A DNA stretch of 64,000 nt from Pseudomonas viciae (GTDB lineage: Bacteria > Pseudomonadota > Gammaproteobacteria > Pseudomonadales > Pseudomonadaceae): assembly GCF_004786035.1 (NCBI RefSeq), contig NZ_CP035088.1, forward strand, positions 5,468,001-5,532,000. The letters are read 5' to 3'. Shown here piece by piece: positions 1 to 8,879 of this stretch; positions within the stretch are counted from its first letter, which is position 1; the number at the start of each line of letters is the position of its first letter. Under the pieces are notes generated by a model that made no database searches, had not been told where the DNA came from, and saw only the letters and a program-made list of their open reading frames with translations. The translations under genes and the position numbers were made by a program.

Positions 1-1
1 G

Positions 2-730
2 TATTGCGACTGGTACCTGGAACTGTCCAAGCCTGTACTGTGGGATGAAAACGCACCGGTCGAACGCCAGCGCGGCACCCGCCGTACCCTGGTGCGCGTA
101 TTGGAAGTGGCCCTGCGCCTGGCGCATCCGTTCATGCCGTTCATCACCGAGGAAATCTGGCAGCGCATCGCACCGCTGGCCGGCGCCCAAGGCAAGACGA
201 TCATGCTGCAACCTTGGCCGGTGGCCAACGAAACCCGCATCGATCCGGCGGCCGAAGACGACATCGAATGGCTCAAGACCTTCATGCTGGGCCTGCGTAA
301 CATCCGCGCCGAAATGAACATCGGCCCGGGCAAACCCCTGACCCTGTTCCTGAAGAACGCCAGCGCCGAAGACCTGCGCCGCCTCAACGAAAATGAGGCG
401 CTGCTCAAGAAACTGGCGAAGCTCGAATCGGTGACCGTCCTGGCGGCCGGCGAAGAAGCGCCGTTGTCCGCTACCGCCCTGGTCGGCGAGATGGAAGTGC
501 TGGTGCCGATGGCCGGCCTGATCGACAAGGCCGCCGAATTGGCGCGCCTGGACAAGGAAATCCTGCGCCTCAAAGGCGAAGTGCAGCGGGTCGGTGGCAA
601 GCTGTCCAACGCCGGCTTCGTCGACAAGGCCCCGGCCGAAGTCATCGAGAAGGAACGGGCCAAACTGGCCGAGGCCGAACAGGCCTTGGGCAAGCTGGCC
701 GAGCAGCACGCGCGGATTGCCAGCCTGTAA
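2..730 (+). CDS. valS: Valyl-tRNA synthetase, C-terminal part (5' end outside the window)
   Basis: This is the last 242 residues of a class I aminoacyl-tRNA synthetase that charges tRNA-Val in the cytoplasm; a full enzyme has about 950 residues. The visible part starts in the anticodon-binding helical domain ([13 protein letters not shown] is typical of ValRS). It ends in the valine-specific C-terminal coiled-coil arm, roughly the last 65 residues, which are rich in Leu, Lys and Glu ([18 protein letters not shown]) and contact the tRNA. The frame is open from base 2, so only the 5' end is missing. A rho-independent terminator follows 18 bases after the stop. Identity follows from the motif string and from the order valS-rlmF-hupN-ndpA, which is known in Pseudomonas putida. 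Confidence 0.95.
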   Translation, partial: YCDWYLELSKPVLWDENAPVERQRGTRRTLVRVLEVALRLAHPFMPFITEEIWQRIAPLAGAQGKTIMLQPWPVANETRIDPAAEDDIEWLKTFMLGLRNIRAEMNIGPGKPLTLFLKNASAEDLRRLNENEALLKKLAKLESVTVLAAGEEAPLSATALVGEMEVLVPMAGLIDKAAELARLDKEILRLKGEVQRVGGKLSNAGFVDKAPAEVIEKERAKLAEAEQALGKLAEQHARIASL

Positions 731-748
731 CGGTGGCTCGCAATGAAG

Positions 749-776
749 AAGGAGGTCCTGATGGACCTCCTTTTTT
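749..776 (+). terminator. Rho-independent terminator of valS
   Basis: The eight-base arms GGAGGTCC and GGACCTCC pair around a TGAT loop. They are preceded by AA and followed by six T residues. Confidence 0.9.
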
Positions 777-812
777 ATGCCTGGCACTTTTTCCCAAACA
801 ATGAAGACCCCT

Positions 813-840
813 TGTGGGAGCGGGCTTGCTCGCTCCCACA
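813..840. repeat. REP palindrome (single)
   Basis: Ten-base arms (TGTGGGAGCG / CGCTCCCACA) flank the GGCTTGCT loop. It is one of the REP-type extragenic palindromes found through the window and lies between the valS terminator and rlmF. Confidence 0.85.
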
Positions 841-923
841 TTTAAACCGCGCAGTCATCAAGACAGGGCTGGATGTGGGACAATACCCGCCACTTTTTGA
901 ACCCTCCCCGAATCGACCCGCCC

Positions 924-1949
924 ATGACCGCCCCCCGCACACCCAAACCTGCACGCCAAAAGCCCAAACCCGCCACCGAGGCCAAAGCCGTGGCACCGCG
1001 GGAGAAGGCCAGCCTGCACCCGCGCAACCGCCACCAGGGCCGTTACGACTTCCCGGCGTTGATCAAGTCCACGCCTGAATTGGCCAAGTTCGTGATCATC
1101 AATCCGTACGGCAAGGAAAGCATCGACTTCGCCAGCCCCGAAGCCGTGCGAGTATTCAACCGGGCGCTGCTCAAATCCTTCTATGGCATCGCCCATTGGG
1201 ACATTCCGGCCGATTACCTGTGCCCTCCGGTGCCAGGCCGTGCGGACTACGTGCACTTCCTCGCCGACTTGCTCGCCAGCCACAACGACGGTGAAATCCC
1301 GCGCGGGGCGGCGGTCAAGGTGCTGGACATCGGCACCGGCGCCAACTGCGTCTATCCGCTGATCGGCCATAGCGACTACCGCTGGCACTTCCTGGGCTCG
1401 GAGATCGACCCGACGGCCATCGCCTCGGCCAAGGCCATTGTCCAGTCCAACGGCTTGAACAAGGTCATCCAGTTGCGTCAGCAAGCCAATCGCAAGCACA
1501 TCCTGCTGGGCTTGCTGGAGGACGCCGAGCGGTTCGACCTGACGATGTGCAACCCGCCGTTCCACGCGTCGCTGGAGGAAGCCACCAAGGGCAGCCAGCG
1601 CAAATGGCGGGCGCTGGGCAAGGCCGATCCGAAACGCAAGCTGCCGGTGCTGAACTTTGGCGGTCAGGCCGCCGAACTGTGGTGCGAGGGCGGGGAAGCC
1701 CGGTTCGTGACGCAACTGATCAGCGAAAGCGCACAGCTTGCCCGGCAAGTGCTGTGGTTCAGCACGCTGGTGTCGAAGGCGTCGAACCTGCCGGCGATTC
1801 AGGCCGCGCTGAAAAAGGCCGGCGCACTGCACAGCCAGGTGGTGGAAATGTCCCAGGGGCAAAAGCAGAGCCGCTTCGTGGCCTGGACCTTCCAGACTGA
1901 GGAGCAACAGCAAGCTTGGCGCCAGTCGCGGTGGGCCCGCAAGAACTGA
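924..1949 (+). CDS. rlmF: 23S rRNA (adenine-1618-N6)-methyltransferase RlmF
   Basis: A cytoplasmic SAM-dependent methyltransferase that modifies A1618 of 23S rRNA. The 341-residue product has a Lys/Pro-rich N-terminus and a conserved block [12 protein letters not shown] near residue 35. The SAM-binding glycine motif [10 protein letters not shown] is at about 133, and the N6-adenine methyltransferase signature NPPF starts at N210. The frame is open upstream to 873, but ATG 924 is preferred because the family begins with a short basic tail and the upstream codons run into REP-flanking DNA. There is no clear Shine-Dalgarno sequence, so the start is the least certain part. The gene stands alone between two REP elements. 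Confidence 0.92.
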   Translation: MTAPRTPKPARQKPKPATEAKAVAPREKASLHPRNRHQGRYDFPALIKSTPELAKFVIINPYGKESIDFASPEAVRVFNRALLKSFYGIAHWDIPADYLCPPVPGRADYVHFLADLLASHNDGEIPRGAAVKVLDIGTGANCVYPLIGHSDYRWHFLGSEIDPTAIASAKAIVQSNGLNKVIQLRQQANRKHILLGLLEDAERFDLTMCNPPFHASLEEATKGSQRKWRALGKADPKRKLPVLNFGGQAAELWCEGGEARFVTQLISESAQLARQVLWFSTLVSKASNLPAIQAALKKAGALHSQVVEMSQGQKQSRFVAWTFQTEEQQQAWRQSRWARKN

Positions 1950-2035
1950 GTGGGAGCTCGGCTTGCCCGCGATGAAGGTGACTCGGTTTCAGAAAGATCG
2001 CATCGCCTGTGTCGCGGGCAAGCCTTGCTCCCACA
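1950..2035. repeat. REP doublet (REPIN-like), diverged
   Basis: Two REP cores face each other (GTGGGAGCTCGGCTTGCCCGCG and the inverted CGCGGGCAAGCCTTGCTCCCAC), separated by about 35 bases. It starts immediately at the end of rlmF and is more diverged than the copies elsewhere in the window. Confidence 0.75.
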
Positions 2036-2072
2036 AACTCCCCTCGCCACAGGCCCCTTTATCCAAGACAAC

Positions 2073-2112
2073 AAAAAACCGTGCCCGGATCACTCCGCGG
2101 CACGGTTTTTTT
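2073..2112 (-). terminator. Terminator of hupN
   Basis: The arms AAACCGTGCC and GGCACGGTTT with flanking A and T tracts form a strong hairpin just after the minus-strand HU gene. The symmetric A/T tracts mean it could also stop transcription arriving from rlmF. Confidence 0.85.
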
Positions 2113-2124
2113 ATTGCAGCAGTC

Positions 2125-2406
2125 TTACTTGTTGACCGCGTCGGTCAGGCCTTTGGCCACAACCAGCTTGATCACTTTCTTGGCAGCGATTTCGATGGCA
2201 GCGCCAGTCGAAGGGTTACGGCCAGTACGGGCAGGACGCTCGGTGACTTTCAGCTTGCCGATACCTGGCAGAGTGATTTCGCCGCCATTTTCCAGCTGAT
2301 CGGCAACGATTTGGCCCAGTTGGTCCAGAGCGTTACGCGCGGTGGTTTTCGGCGCGTCGATTGCTTCAGCGATGTCAGCGATCAGTTGGTCTTTAGTAAG
2401 AGCCAT
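2125..2406 (-). CDS. hupN: HU-family nucleoid DNA-binding protein
   Basis: A 93-residue histone-like protein that binds and bends DNA as a dimer in the nucleoid. It starts MALTKDQLIADIAEA, has the helical dimerisation half at residues 1-45, and carries the DNA-gripping arm with the family signature around TGRNPSTGAAIEI. The frame stays open upstream to 2568, but HU proteins start at this methionine, and the family length of about 90 fits. It is transcribed away from ndpA and followed by its own terminator. Pseudomonas carries several HU paralogues; the symbol hupN is given by position, because the P. putida hupN gene lies between rlmF and ndpA. The family is certain, the paralogue name is inference. 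Confidence 0.9.
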   Translation of the reverse strand: MALTKDQLIADIAEAIDAPKTTARNALDQLGQIVADQLENGGEITLPGIGKLKVTERPARTGRNPSTGAAIEIAAKKVIKLVVAKGLTDAVNK

Positions 2407-2801
2407 GTAGTGTTCCTTCCCTATCAAATTCATATGGATTGCAGAGTGCAGTGTCAGCCATCGAGCCCGATCTCTCTTGATCAGGCACCCTCGGCAATCA
2501 CCACGACGGATCGGGGTAATAGATGCCGAAAACCGGGTTTGGTTCGACCTGACAAATGCTGAATGCACGCTTAACGCAGTGACTTCGCGTAAGACCGGGC
2601 AAAACTAGCACAGAGCAGGGGAAATATCCGCTTCTAGCTACCCATTTGGTCAGGTTTCTTGCGCTAAAACGGTAAAAAATTGCATATGGGCTGTCGCAAG
2701 GGTCTGAAAGGGCCTTTGCAAGGTTCCAAAACCAGTGATTGCGGTACACTGGGCCTTTTTTGGGGAGCGCCCCCTCCTCTCTTTCATCAGCCGAGAAACC
2801 C
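2407..2801. promoter_or_regulatory. Divergent promoter region hupN / yejK
   Basis: About 395 bases separate two nucleoid-protein genes read in opposite directions, so both promoters must lie here. The segment 2660-2690 is AT-rich (AAAACGGTAAAAAATTGCATAT) and is the likeliest promoter for the rightward gene. No open frame here resembles a protein, and no operator is evident. Confidence 0.5.
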
Positions 2802-3806
2802 ATGCCGATCCGTCATTGCATCGTCCACCTGATCGACAAAAAACCCGACGGCACACCCGCAGTGCTCCATGCCCGCGACTCTGAACTGAGCGAGTCCACG
2901 GCCATCGAGAACATGCTCGCCGACCTTAACGAGAGCTACAACGCCAAACAAGGCAAGGCCTGGGGCTTCTTCCATGCCGAATCCGGGGCACATCCGTTCA
3001 GCGGCTGGCTGAAGGAATACCTGGAGGGTGGCAAGGATTTCACCGCCTTCAGTCGCGTGGCGGTGGAACACCTGCAAAAGCTGATGGAAGAGTCCAACCT
3101 GTCGGTGGGCGGCCACGTGCTGTTCGCGCATTATCAACAAGGCATGACCGACTACCTGGCCATCGCCCTGCTGCACCACAGCGAAGGCGTAGCGGTGACC
3201 GATGAACTGGACGTGACCCCGTCCCGGCACCTGGACCTGGGCCAGTTGCACCTGGCGGCGCGGATCAACGTGTCGGAATGGCAGAACAACAAGCAATCCA
3301 AACAGTACATTTCCTTCATCAAGGGCAAGAACGGCAAGAAAGTCTCGGAGTACTTCCGCGACTTCATCGGCTGCCAGGAAGGTGTCGACGGCCCCGGCGA
3401 GACCCGCACCCTGCTCAAGGCCTTCAGCGACTTTGTCGAAAGCGAGGACCTGCCGGAAGACGACGCTCGAGAAAAAACCAAGACCCTGGTGGATTACGCC
3501 AGCAGCCAGGCCAAGCTCGGCGAGCCGATGGGCCTGGAAGAGCTGTCCGAACTGATCGACGAAGATCGCCCGAAAGCCTTCTACGACCATATCCGCAACA
3601 AAGACTACGGGCTGTCGCCGGAAATCCCGGCGGATAAGCGCACCCTCAACCAGTTCCGCCGCTTCACCGGCCGCGCCGAAGGCCTGTCCATCAGCTTCGA
3701 AGCGCACCTGCTGGGCTCCAAGATCGAATATGACGAAGAAGCCGGTACGTTGATCATCAAGGGTCTGCCGACGTCGCTGACCGATCAGCTCAAGCGGCGT
3801 AATTGA
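2802..3806 (+). CDS. yejK: Nucleoid-associated protein YejK/NdpA
   Basis: A 334-residue member of the NdpA family, which copurifies with the nucleoid and is a non-essential chromosome-associated protein in gamma-proteobacteria. The start [14 protein letters not shown] is the family N-terminus; ATG 2802 is chosen over the upstream in-frame 2739 for that reason. Near the C-terminus the block [20 protein letters not shown] is the segment that reappears, mutated, downstream at about 4270. The stop TGA overlaps the ATG of the next gene (TGATG), suggesting translational coupling with the glutaredoxin-like gene. It faces an HU gene, so this is a small nucleoid-protein locus. Confidence 0.92.
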   Translation: MPIRHCIVHLIDKKPDGTPAVLHARDSELSESTAIENMLADLNESYNAKQGKAWGFFHAESGAHPFSGWLKEYLEGGKDFTAFSRVAVEHLQKLMEESNLSVGGHVLFAHYQQGMTDYLAIALLHHSEGVAVTDELDVTPSRHLDLGQLHLAARINVSEWQNNKQSKQYISFIKGKNGKKVSEYFRDFIGCQEGVDGPGETRTLLKAFSDFVESEDLPEDDAREKTKTLVDYASSQAKLGEPMGLEELSELIDEDRPKAFYDHIRNKDYGLSPEIPADKRTLNQFRRFTGRAEGLSISFEAHLLGSKIEYDEEAGTLIIKGLPTSLTDQLKRRN

Positions 3807-4162
3807 TGCTCGGTGGGGTACTGAAGAAGTTTCTGCTGGTTCTGCTGGTGGTGGTGACTTACCAGAACTGGGGCAAGATCGAGCGGGTGTTCAACCCGTC
3901 GCAGATGCTGCCTGAACAGATCCGGGCCGATGCCCGGGTCGTGCTGTATGTCACCGACTGGTGCGGTTACTGCAAGGCGACCCGACGATTCCTGGATGAG
4001 AAAGGCGTGCCGTTTCGCGAGTTCGATATCGAGAAGGATGCCCAGGCGCGCAAGGCCTACGAGGCGCTGGGCGGTCGGGGAATTCCGATCCTCGATGTGA
4101 ATGGCACGTTGATTCGTGGGTATGAACCGGAGAACATTCTCAAGGCGTTGTCTGCTTTATAG
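3806..4162 (+). CDS. Glutaredoxin-family protein, membrane-anchored or exported
   Basis: This 118-residue protein has a hydrophobic N-terminal segment ([14 protein letters not shown], residues about 5-20) followed by a thioredoxin-fold glutaredoxin domain. The active site is CGYC (C53, C56), and a cis-proline loop is seen in [11 protein letters not shown]. The likely role is thiol-disulfide exchange, near or across the inner membrane if the N-terminal segment inserts. The start overlaps the yejK stop by one base, so the two are probably co-translated; a TTG three bases earlier is also in frame. The substrate is unknown. Confidence 0.85.
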   Translation: MLGGVLKKFLLVLLVVVTYQNWGKIERVFNPSQMLPEQIRADARVVLYVTDWCGYCKATRRFLDEKGVPFREFDIEKDAQARKAYEALGGRGIPILDVNGTLIRGYEPENILKALSAL

Positions 4163-4270
4163 TTCTGGTGCATTTTCAACGGGAGCAGCACGAGCGGTTC
4201 AATCAGCCCCGCAACAACGATCTTCAACCTGCAAGGTCTGATTCCTCCCAACGCGGCACACCTGGTTCTT

Positions 4271-4365
4271 TGCGAGCTGTCTACGACCACATCCGCAACA
4301 AGGACTACGGGTTGTTCCCGGACATCCCGGCGGATAAACGTACCCTCAACCAGTTCGGCAACGAC
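4271..4365 (+). pseudogene. Truncated duplicate of a yejK segment
   Basis: This stretch encodes [20 protein letters not shown], nearly identical to residues of YejK encoded around 3575-3655, and the DNA matches over about 90 bases with scattered, mostly third-position changes. The match stops abruptly after NQF on the right and just before VYDH on the left. An 83-codon frame (4168-4419) runs through it, but its flanking parts resemble nothing, so it is read as a gene fragment rather than a gene. Duplication followed by decay, or recombination with a second yejK allele, would explain it. Confidence 0.75.
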
Positions 4366-4511
4366 CGACGGCATGTGGAGTTGAATCTGCGCAACCTCAA
4401 AACTACCCTGGGGCGTTAAGTACTTAGCCGCAAGAAATAAAAACTTAATAGCGAATCATCATAAAAAACTGTCGACCCTGACAGTACCCCCTCCTCAAGC
4501 TACTGCATAAC

Positions 4512-4548
4512 TTAATATTAAGAGGAATTTCATCCCTCTTAATATTAA
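4512..4548. promoter_or_regulatory. 14-bp perfect inverted repeat upstream of the Ig-like gene
   Basis: TTAATATTAAGAGG (4512-4525) and its exact complement CCTCTTAATATTAA (4535-4548) flank a nine-base AT-rich spacer. The right arm ends 24 bases before the start codon at 4573. There is no T tract after it on the plus strand, so it is more likely an operator or a leader hairpin than a terminator. Confidence 0.7.
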
Positions 4549-4572
4549 AACTCAGAGCAACCGGAGAAAAAA

Positions 4573-4863
4573 ATGACTCTTACAGCCCCCGCTTTTACTA
4601 GCCCCGCACCAAATAGTAGAGGAAATAATCCTCCTTACGTCACTGGTAGGGGTCACCCATATAGTGCAGTAACCATTTGGGAAAGCAACACCAACGCCAC
4701 TCTGGGAACCGCTATTTGCAATGTAAATGGAGATTTTGCTACCACGTTAGATCTCGCTCAAGCAAGCCACCAAAATCCTGGCGCGGTGTTAGTGATCGGT
4801 GGAATCTGCACGACTCCCACGGACTCGTCGGGTTATGCCACAGACTTAATGTTCTACCTTTGA
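4573..4863 (+). CDS. Small Ig-like-fold protein of unknown function
   Basis: This 96-residue protein has a good ribosome site (GGAG about 10 bases before the ATG). Codons are AT-richer than in the neighbours. The pattern VTGRGHPYSAVTIWES, then LGTAICNVNGDFATTL, resembles the bacterial Ig-like repeat (G-x-G-x-P-G-x-x-V-x-V ... G-T-x-x-x-x-x-G-x-W) found as modules of large adhesins and carbohydrate-binding proteins. Here it stands alone, with no signal peptide, membrane segment or partner domain. It could be a detached module, a cargo gene acquired by transfer, or a small secreted protein using another route. The fold is an inference from pattern; the function is not known. Confidence 0.6.
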   Translation: MTLTAPAFTSPAPNSRGNNPPYVTGRGHPYSAVTIWESNTNATLGTAICNVNGDFATTLDLAQASHQNPGAVLVIGGICTTPTDSSGYATDLMFYL

Positions 4864-4868
4864 ACAAT

Positions 4869-4904
4869 AAAAAATCTGGGGTTGCCCTTAGAAACAAGGG
4901 CAAC
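4869..4904 (-). terminator. Probable terminator of the GST-family gene
   Basis: Nine-base arms GTTGCCCTT / AAGGGCAAC surround AGAAAC. Read on the minus strand, a run of six T residues follows a few bases later; on the plus strand there is no T tract. Confidence 0.5.
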
Positions 4905-4925
4905 TCCTCGTAATCTAACCAACAT

Positions 4926-5864
4926 TCACGTTTTCGAAAAAAATTTGAAGCCTAGCCTTGGAAAGTGCACATGCACCACCCCGCCACGTTCGTCTTCGCG
5001 ACGCAGAATCAATTCTTCGCTACCCGCAAACAACAACTCCCCAGCCACCGGATCGACGCCATAGTCCGTCGCGGCGATGGTCACCTGCTGCCCTGCCGTG
5101 AACCCGTTCGGTTCATCGAACGACTCCTCCGGCAGCGCTGCCGGTGTCGCGTTGCGGGCAACGTCCAAGGCTTCTTCGGCACTCATCTGACTCGACGCGC
5201 CATGGCCGAAACCCAGCACTCGCGTGAACCACGCCGAAACAGCCGGATACGCGTCCACCAGCGGCGAAGTTACCGGGGTGCCCTTGAGGAACCACAGCGG
5301 ATGGGCCATGGCGAAGTCGGCAATCGACGGATCACCCAACAGGAAATCGCCCTCCTCGCGCTGCAACTGTTGCTCCAGGCGGGCCATGATCGTCGGCCAC
5401 TGGTGCTTGGCCTGATCGGCGGGCAAGCGCGTGGTCGTGCCGCCACTGAACAGCCCGGCGCGGTCGCTGATGAACGCCTTGATGGCTTCAGGCGATAGCT
5501 TGGCGAAACGCACCGCCACCGACTCAGGCTGGAACACCAGGCTCACGGCATGCTGGAACACCACCGAGTCGGCCCAGGCAGCAAAGGATGCAGCCAGCAT
5601 CTCCCGACCTTCGGGGAACAGGGCCGGCGAGGCTTTTTCCTGCTCCAACCGACGGGCGATCAGCGACGTATCGCAATAGATATCCGCGCCGATCTGCAAT
5701 ACCGGTGTCTTGCGATAGCCACCCGTCAGTGCCGTCAGGTCAGGCTTGGGCATCATCGGCGGGATACTCACCGAACGCCAGGACAGGCCCTTGAAGCCCA
5801 GCAACAGCCGGGCTTTTTCCGCGAAAGGAGACGTCGGGTAATGATGAAGAATCAACTCTGGCAT
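4926..5864 (-). CDS. Glutathione S-transferase family protein
   Basis: A 312-residue cytoplasmic protein. Residues 1-80 form the thioredoxin-like GST N-domain (ELILHHYPTSPFAEKARLLL, then the cis-Pro element RKTPVLQIG and the following CDTSLIARRLE). An all-helical C-domain follows to about 210 (LLGDPSIADFAMAHPLWF). An unusual tail of about 90 residues, predicted mostly as beta strand, ends in HVHFPRLGFKFFSKT. It may conjugate or reduce an electrophile with glutathione; the substrate cannot be told. The frame opens at 5972, but ATG 5864 (MPELILHHYP) matches the GST fold start. It is longer than the usual 200-230 residues because of the tail. Confidence 0.85.
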   Translation of the reverse strand: MPELILHHYPTSPFAEKARLLLGFKGLSWRSVSIPPMMPKPDLTALTGGYRKTPVLQIGADIYCDTSLIARRLEQEKASPALFPEGREMLAASFAAWADSVVFQHAVSLVFQPESVAVRFAKLSPEAIKAFISDRAGLFSGGTTTRLPADQAKHQWPTIMARLEQQLQREEGDFLLGDPSIADFAMAHPLWFLKGTPVTSPLVDAYPAVSAWFTRVLGFGHGASSQMSAEEALDVARNATPAALPEESFDEPNGFTAGQQVTIAATDYGVDPVAGELLFAGSEELILRREDERGGVVHVHFPRLGFKFFSKT

Positions 5865-5943
5865 GGGATTGGCCACTGCTGGGAGGAAGTCCCGCAGCTT
5901 AGCGCGCCATGGACGCAGCGCCCACCCTCCTGATAAAGACTTA

Positions 5944-6267
5944 TCAGTGCGGCTGATGGAGCTGCGTGGCACTCGCCACCAGGCATTCCTTGGCGCTTTT
6001 CCTGAGCTTTTTGATCAGTCGCTCCTGGCGCAGGGCTTCGCCCTTGTCGCGACAGGCTTCGGTGTACACCAGCGCCACCGCCGGGCTCGAGAGAAAGAAG
6101 CGCGCGCCCTTGCCACTTTGATGCTTGGCGAAACGCCGCACCGGGTCATCACTGATGCCGCAATACAGCGAGCCGTTGGCGGCCCGCACCAAGTAGACGA
6201 ACCAGGGCTTGCCCGGTTCGGTCGTGGCTTGCACAGGCAGATCGGAAGATGGATTGGTGGTCGTCAC
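5944..6267 (-). CDS. GIY-YIG nuclease family protein
   Basis: A small single-domain GIY-YIG protein of the YhbQ/UvrC-N type. The motif reads [17 protein letters not shown] followed by [18 protein letters not shown], with the conserved Tyr, Gly and Arg of the catalytic face. The C-terminus is Lys/Arg-rich ([14 protein letters not shown]). Such proteins may cut or bind branched or damaged DNA. The start is uncertain: GTG 6267 (107 residues) fits the domain and clears the upstream gene, which ends at 6309; the open frame extends to 6432 but would overlap that gene by 124 bases. Confidence 0.8.
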   Translation of the reverse strand: MTTTNPSSDLPVQATTEPGKPWFVYLVRAANGSLYCGISDDPVRRFAKHQSGKGARFFLSSPAVALVYTEACRDKGEALRQERLIKKLRKSAKECLVASATQLHQPH

Positions 6268-6308
6268 GACAGGTTCAACGGGCGCAAAGGAAACAAGCCG
6301 CGATCTTA

Positions 6309-6779
6309 TCAGCGACTGGCCTGGAACGCCCGCAGCCCCTTGAGCGCCTGGGCCCTGACGGCGTTGCGCACCAGCGGCGTCCAGCCCAGCAGCAGCCCTT
6401 TGGTGCCCAACGCCTGACGGGACCAACGCCACAGGTCAAAGCTGTCATGGTGCTCGCAGATCTTGCCGTCGCGAAAAACGAACCGCGCCTGGATGTCATT
6501 GATCACGACGTTACCCGTCTGGCTGAACAGGTAGGTCGCCACCCAATGAGCTCCACCGGTACGCTCATCGCTGCGCACGTTATCGAAGGTCAGGGAGAAA
6601 TCCTTGGCCCGGGTGGTGAGCATGCGCCACATGTCACCGGCATCACGTCCACGCAATTCACCAAACGCCGGGTCGCTGAACACCACATCGTCGGTGTAGC
6701 AAGCGCTCATCGCTTCGGCGTCCAGGCGCTGGAAGGCCTGGTAAAAGCGGGTGATCAAGGCGTTATGGGCATCACTCAT
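6309..6779 (-). CDS. NTF2/SnoaL-like protein
   Basis: A 156-residue protein of the NTF2-like cone fold. It begins with the usual helix ([20 protein letters not shown]) and the strand-turn [13 protein letters not shown]. The second half contains [19 protein letters not shown], the typical SnoaL-like end. Members include isomerases, hydrolases and plain ligand-binding proteins, so no reaction can be assigned. A GGAG lies nine bases before the ATG. It lies 41 bases upstream of the GIY-YIG gene on the same strand, so they may share a transcript. Confidence 0.8.
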   Translation of the reverse strand: MSDAHNALITRFYQAFQRLDAEAMSACYTDDVVFSDPAFGELRGRDAGDMWRMLTTRAKDFSLTFDNVRSDERTGGAHWVATYLFSQTGNVVINDIQARFVFRDGKICEHHDSFDLWRWSRQALGTKGLLLGWTPLVRNAVRAQALKGLRAFQASR

Positions 6780-6866
6780 GGACAGACTCCGAAATTCGCT
6801 TCAATAGGCCTGCACGATAATCTGCCACAGCAGGGAAGACTATCGTCATTCGCCATGAAAATGACA

Positions 6867-8171
6867 TCAACGAAGATCGGTAACTTTTTCGCTGCTGACC
6901 CCCACGTACAACGCCCGACCTGCGCCGATGCCCGCGATGATCGCACCGAGGCCAATCAGACCGAAGATCCAGCCCAAGGCATTCCAGCCGCCGGTCACGT
7001 CGTGGACTACGCCCACCGCGAACGGCCCCAGCGACGCCAGCGTATAACCAAAGCCCTGGGCCATGCTGGAGAGGTTCGCGGCCACATGGGCGTCTCGCGA
7101 ACGCAGCACGATCAGCGTCAGCGCCAAGCTGAACGTCGCGCCCTGCCCCAGGCCGAGCAGGATTGCCCAGCCCCACAAACCTTCGAGCGGCGCATAAAGA
7201 CAACCGAACAGCCCGCCCAGCGCCATGAACATGGCGATCACGATGGCCAGGCGCTGGTCCTTGCCACGCGTCGCCAGCCAGGGTGCCGCCAGAGAACTGA
7301 TCAACTGCACAATGACTGAGCCGGACAGCACCAACCCGGCCTGGGTCGGGCTCAGGCCCCGGCCAATGAGGATCGACGGCAGCCAGCCAAACACGATGTA
7401 GGCCAGGGACGATTGCAACCCCATGTACAACGTCACCTGCCAGGCAAGGGGATCGCGCAGCAAGCCGCGAACCCGATACGCCACCTGGTGGGCACCGTGT
7501 TTCTGGCCCACTTGCGGCAACCAGAACACTGCCGCCAGCAGCGCCGGAACTACCCAGAAACCCAGGCCCAGGGTCCAGCTGTGGCCCAGGTGCTCGCTCA
7601 ATGGCACCGTTGCCCCGGCCGCCATCGCCGCGCCCAGACACAGCGCCATGGTATAGACACCGGTCATGGCACCGGCCTGTTTGGCGAAGTCGCGCTTGAC
7701 GATGCCCGGCAGCAGCACGCCAATCACACCGATGCTCGCACCGGCCAGGATGCTGCCCGCGAACAGGCCGGCCTGGCCGAATGAGCTGCGCAAAATGATC
7801 CCGCCAGCCAGCGTCAGCAAGATCCCCAGCACCACGCGCTCAGCCCCGAAGCGCCGCGCCAACACCGGCGCCAGCGGCGCGAACAGCCCCAGACAAAGCA
7901 CGGGCAGCGTAGTCAGCAAACCGGCTTGGGCAGCCGACAGGCCAAGGCTTTGTGAAACCTCGCCGAGCAACGGGGCCATGCTCGACAGCGCCGGACGCAG
8001 GTTCAGCGCCACCAGGATCAACCCCAGCAGCAACAGCCAAGGCCTGCACACCAAGGGCTGGCTCCGCTGGGCCTGCTCATCATCGGCCTCGGCGTCGATC
8101 AACAGTTGTTCAAGTTCGGCGGTGCGTTTGGGCGTCGTCGAGTGGGTACGGTCAAGCAGATCGCGGGACAT
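6867..8171 (-). CDS. MFS transporter, CynX/NimT family
   Basis: A 434-residue inner-membrane permease with about 12 hydrophobic segments after a 40-residue cytoplasmic N-terminal tail. The start of the membrane domain, LILVALNLRPALSSMAPLL, is the signature of the CynX/YeaN/NimT branch, whose members move cyanate, 2-nitroimidazole or other small compounds. The loop LARRFGAERV is the usual MFS A-motif position. It is 36 bases downstream of a FadR-type regulator on the same strand, so the pair is probably one operon controlled by the palindrome at 8880. The substrate is unknown. Confidence 0.88.
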   Translation of the reverse strand: MSRDLLDRTHSTTPKRTAELEQLLIDAEADDEQAQRSQPLVCRPWLLLLGLILVALNLRPALSSMAPLLGEVSQSLGLSAAQAGLLTTLPVLCLGLFAPLAPVLARRFGAERVVLGILLTLAGGIILRSSFGQAGLFAGSILAGASIGVIGVLLPGIVKRDFAKQAGAMTGVYTMALCLGAAMAAGATVPLSEHLGHSWTLGLGFWVVPALLAAVFWLPQVGQKHGAHQVAYRVRGLLRDPLAWQVTLYMGLQSSLAYIVFGWLPSILIGRGLSPTQAGLVLSGSVIVQLISSLAAPWLATRGKDQRLAIVIAMFMALGGLFGCLYAPLEGLWGWAILLGLGQGATFSLALTLIVLRSRDAHVAANLSSMAQGFGYTLASLGPFAVGVVHDVTGGWNALGWIFGLIGLGAIIAGIGAGRALYVGVSSEKVTDLR

Positions 8172-8207
8172 GGAAAACTCGAGTTCAGGGCTCAGGATTT
8201 CAAGAGC

Positions 8208-8867
8208 TCAGGGTTCATTGATCAACTGGCGGCACAGGGCCTTGGCCCGTTGCGGATCCTGTTGCTCGACGGCTTCAAGGATTTCGACGTGTAGGTCGAA
8301 CACATGTTGATGGCGCGGGGTGATGTTGAGGCTCTGGCGCAACTGTGCGCCGATGACGCTGGAAAAGTAGCGATAGAGCTCACTGAGCGCAGGGTTGTGC
8401 GCGGCATCCACCAGGAGGCGATGGAACACCAGGTCGCAGGCAATGTAGTGCTCCAGGTCGCCGTGGTAATGCTCACCGCTGTCCTGCAGCGCCTGGCGCA
8501 AGGCAATCAAGTCTTCAGCGGTGCGTCGCAGCGCGGCCAGGCCGATGGCCTCGACCTCCAGGATATGCCGGGTTTCCCGGGCCTGCTCCAACGAACAGCG
8601 CGACAACACCTTGAGGGTATCCAGCGGATCAACCACCGCCCGCACGTAGCTGCCGTCGCCCTGGCGGATCTCGATCAACCCGGAAAACGCCAGCACACGC
8701 ATAGCTTCGCGCACGGTGTTGCGGCTGATACCCAGCTCCGCCACCAGCTCCGGTTCGGTAGGCAGGCGCTGGCCGACAGCCCACACGCCGTCGCTGATGC
8801 GCCGCCGCAATTGCTCCAAGGCCTGATCAACCAGGGAGCGCTTTATTAATGGAGAAATGTCTGACAT
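8208..8867 (-). CDS. GntR-family (FadR/FCD) transcriptional regulator
   Basis: A 219-residue cytoplasmic repressor-type protein. The winged helix is at residues about 8-75 (ALEQLRRRISDGVWAVGQRLPTE ... ISRNTVREAMRVLAFSGLIEI). An FCD ligand/metal-binding helical domain follows (LEVEAIGLAALRR, then DLVFHRLLVDAAHNP with the metal-type His). An upstream in-frame ATG at 8888 is rejected because it would place the operator palindrome inside the gene and because AAGG sits well before ATG 8867. It is likely autoregulated through that palindrome together with the CynX-type transporter. The effector is probably a small organic acid, by family, but this is inference. Confidence 0.88.
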   Translation of the reverse strand: MSDISPLIKRSLVDQALEQLRRRISDGVWAVGQRLPTEPELVAELGISRNTVREAMRVLAFSGLIEIRQGDGSYVRAVVDPLDTLKVLSRCSLEQARETRHILEVEAIGLAALRRTAEDLIALRQALQDSGEHYHGDLEHYIACDLVFHRLLVDAAHNPALSELYRYFSSVIGAQLRQSLNITPRHQHVFDLHVEILEAVEQQDPQRAKALCRQLINEP

Positions 8868-8879
8868 CGGATTCGCCTT

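Noticed and set aside
4873..4904. Hairpin after the Ig-like gene as its plus-strand terminator
   Set aside because: There is no T tract on the plus strand; the T-rich side faces the minus strand and so fits the GST-family gene better.
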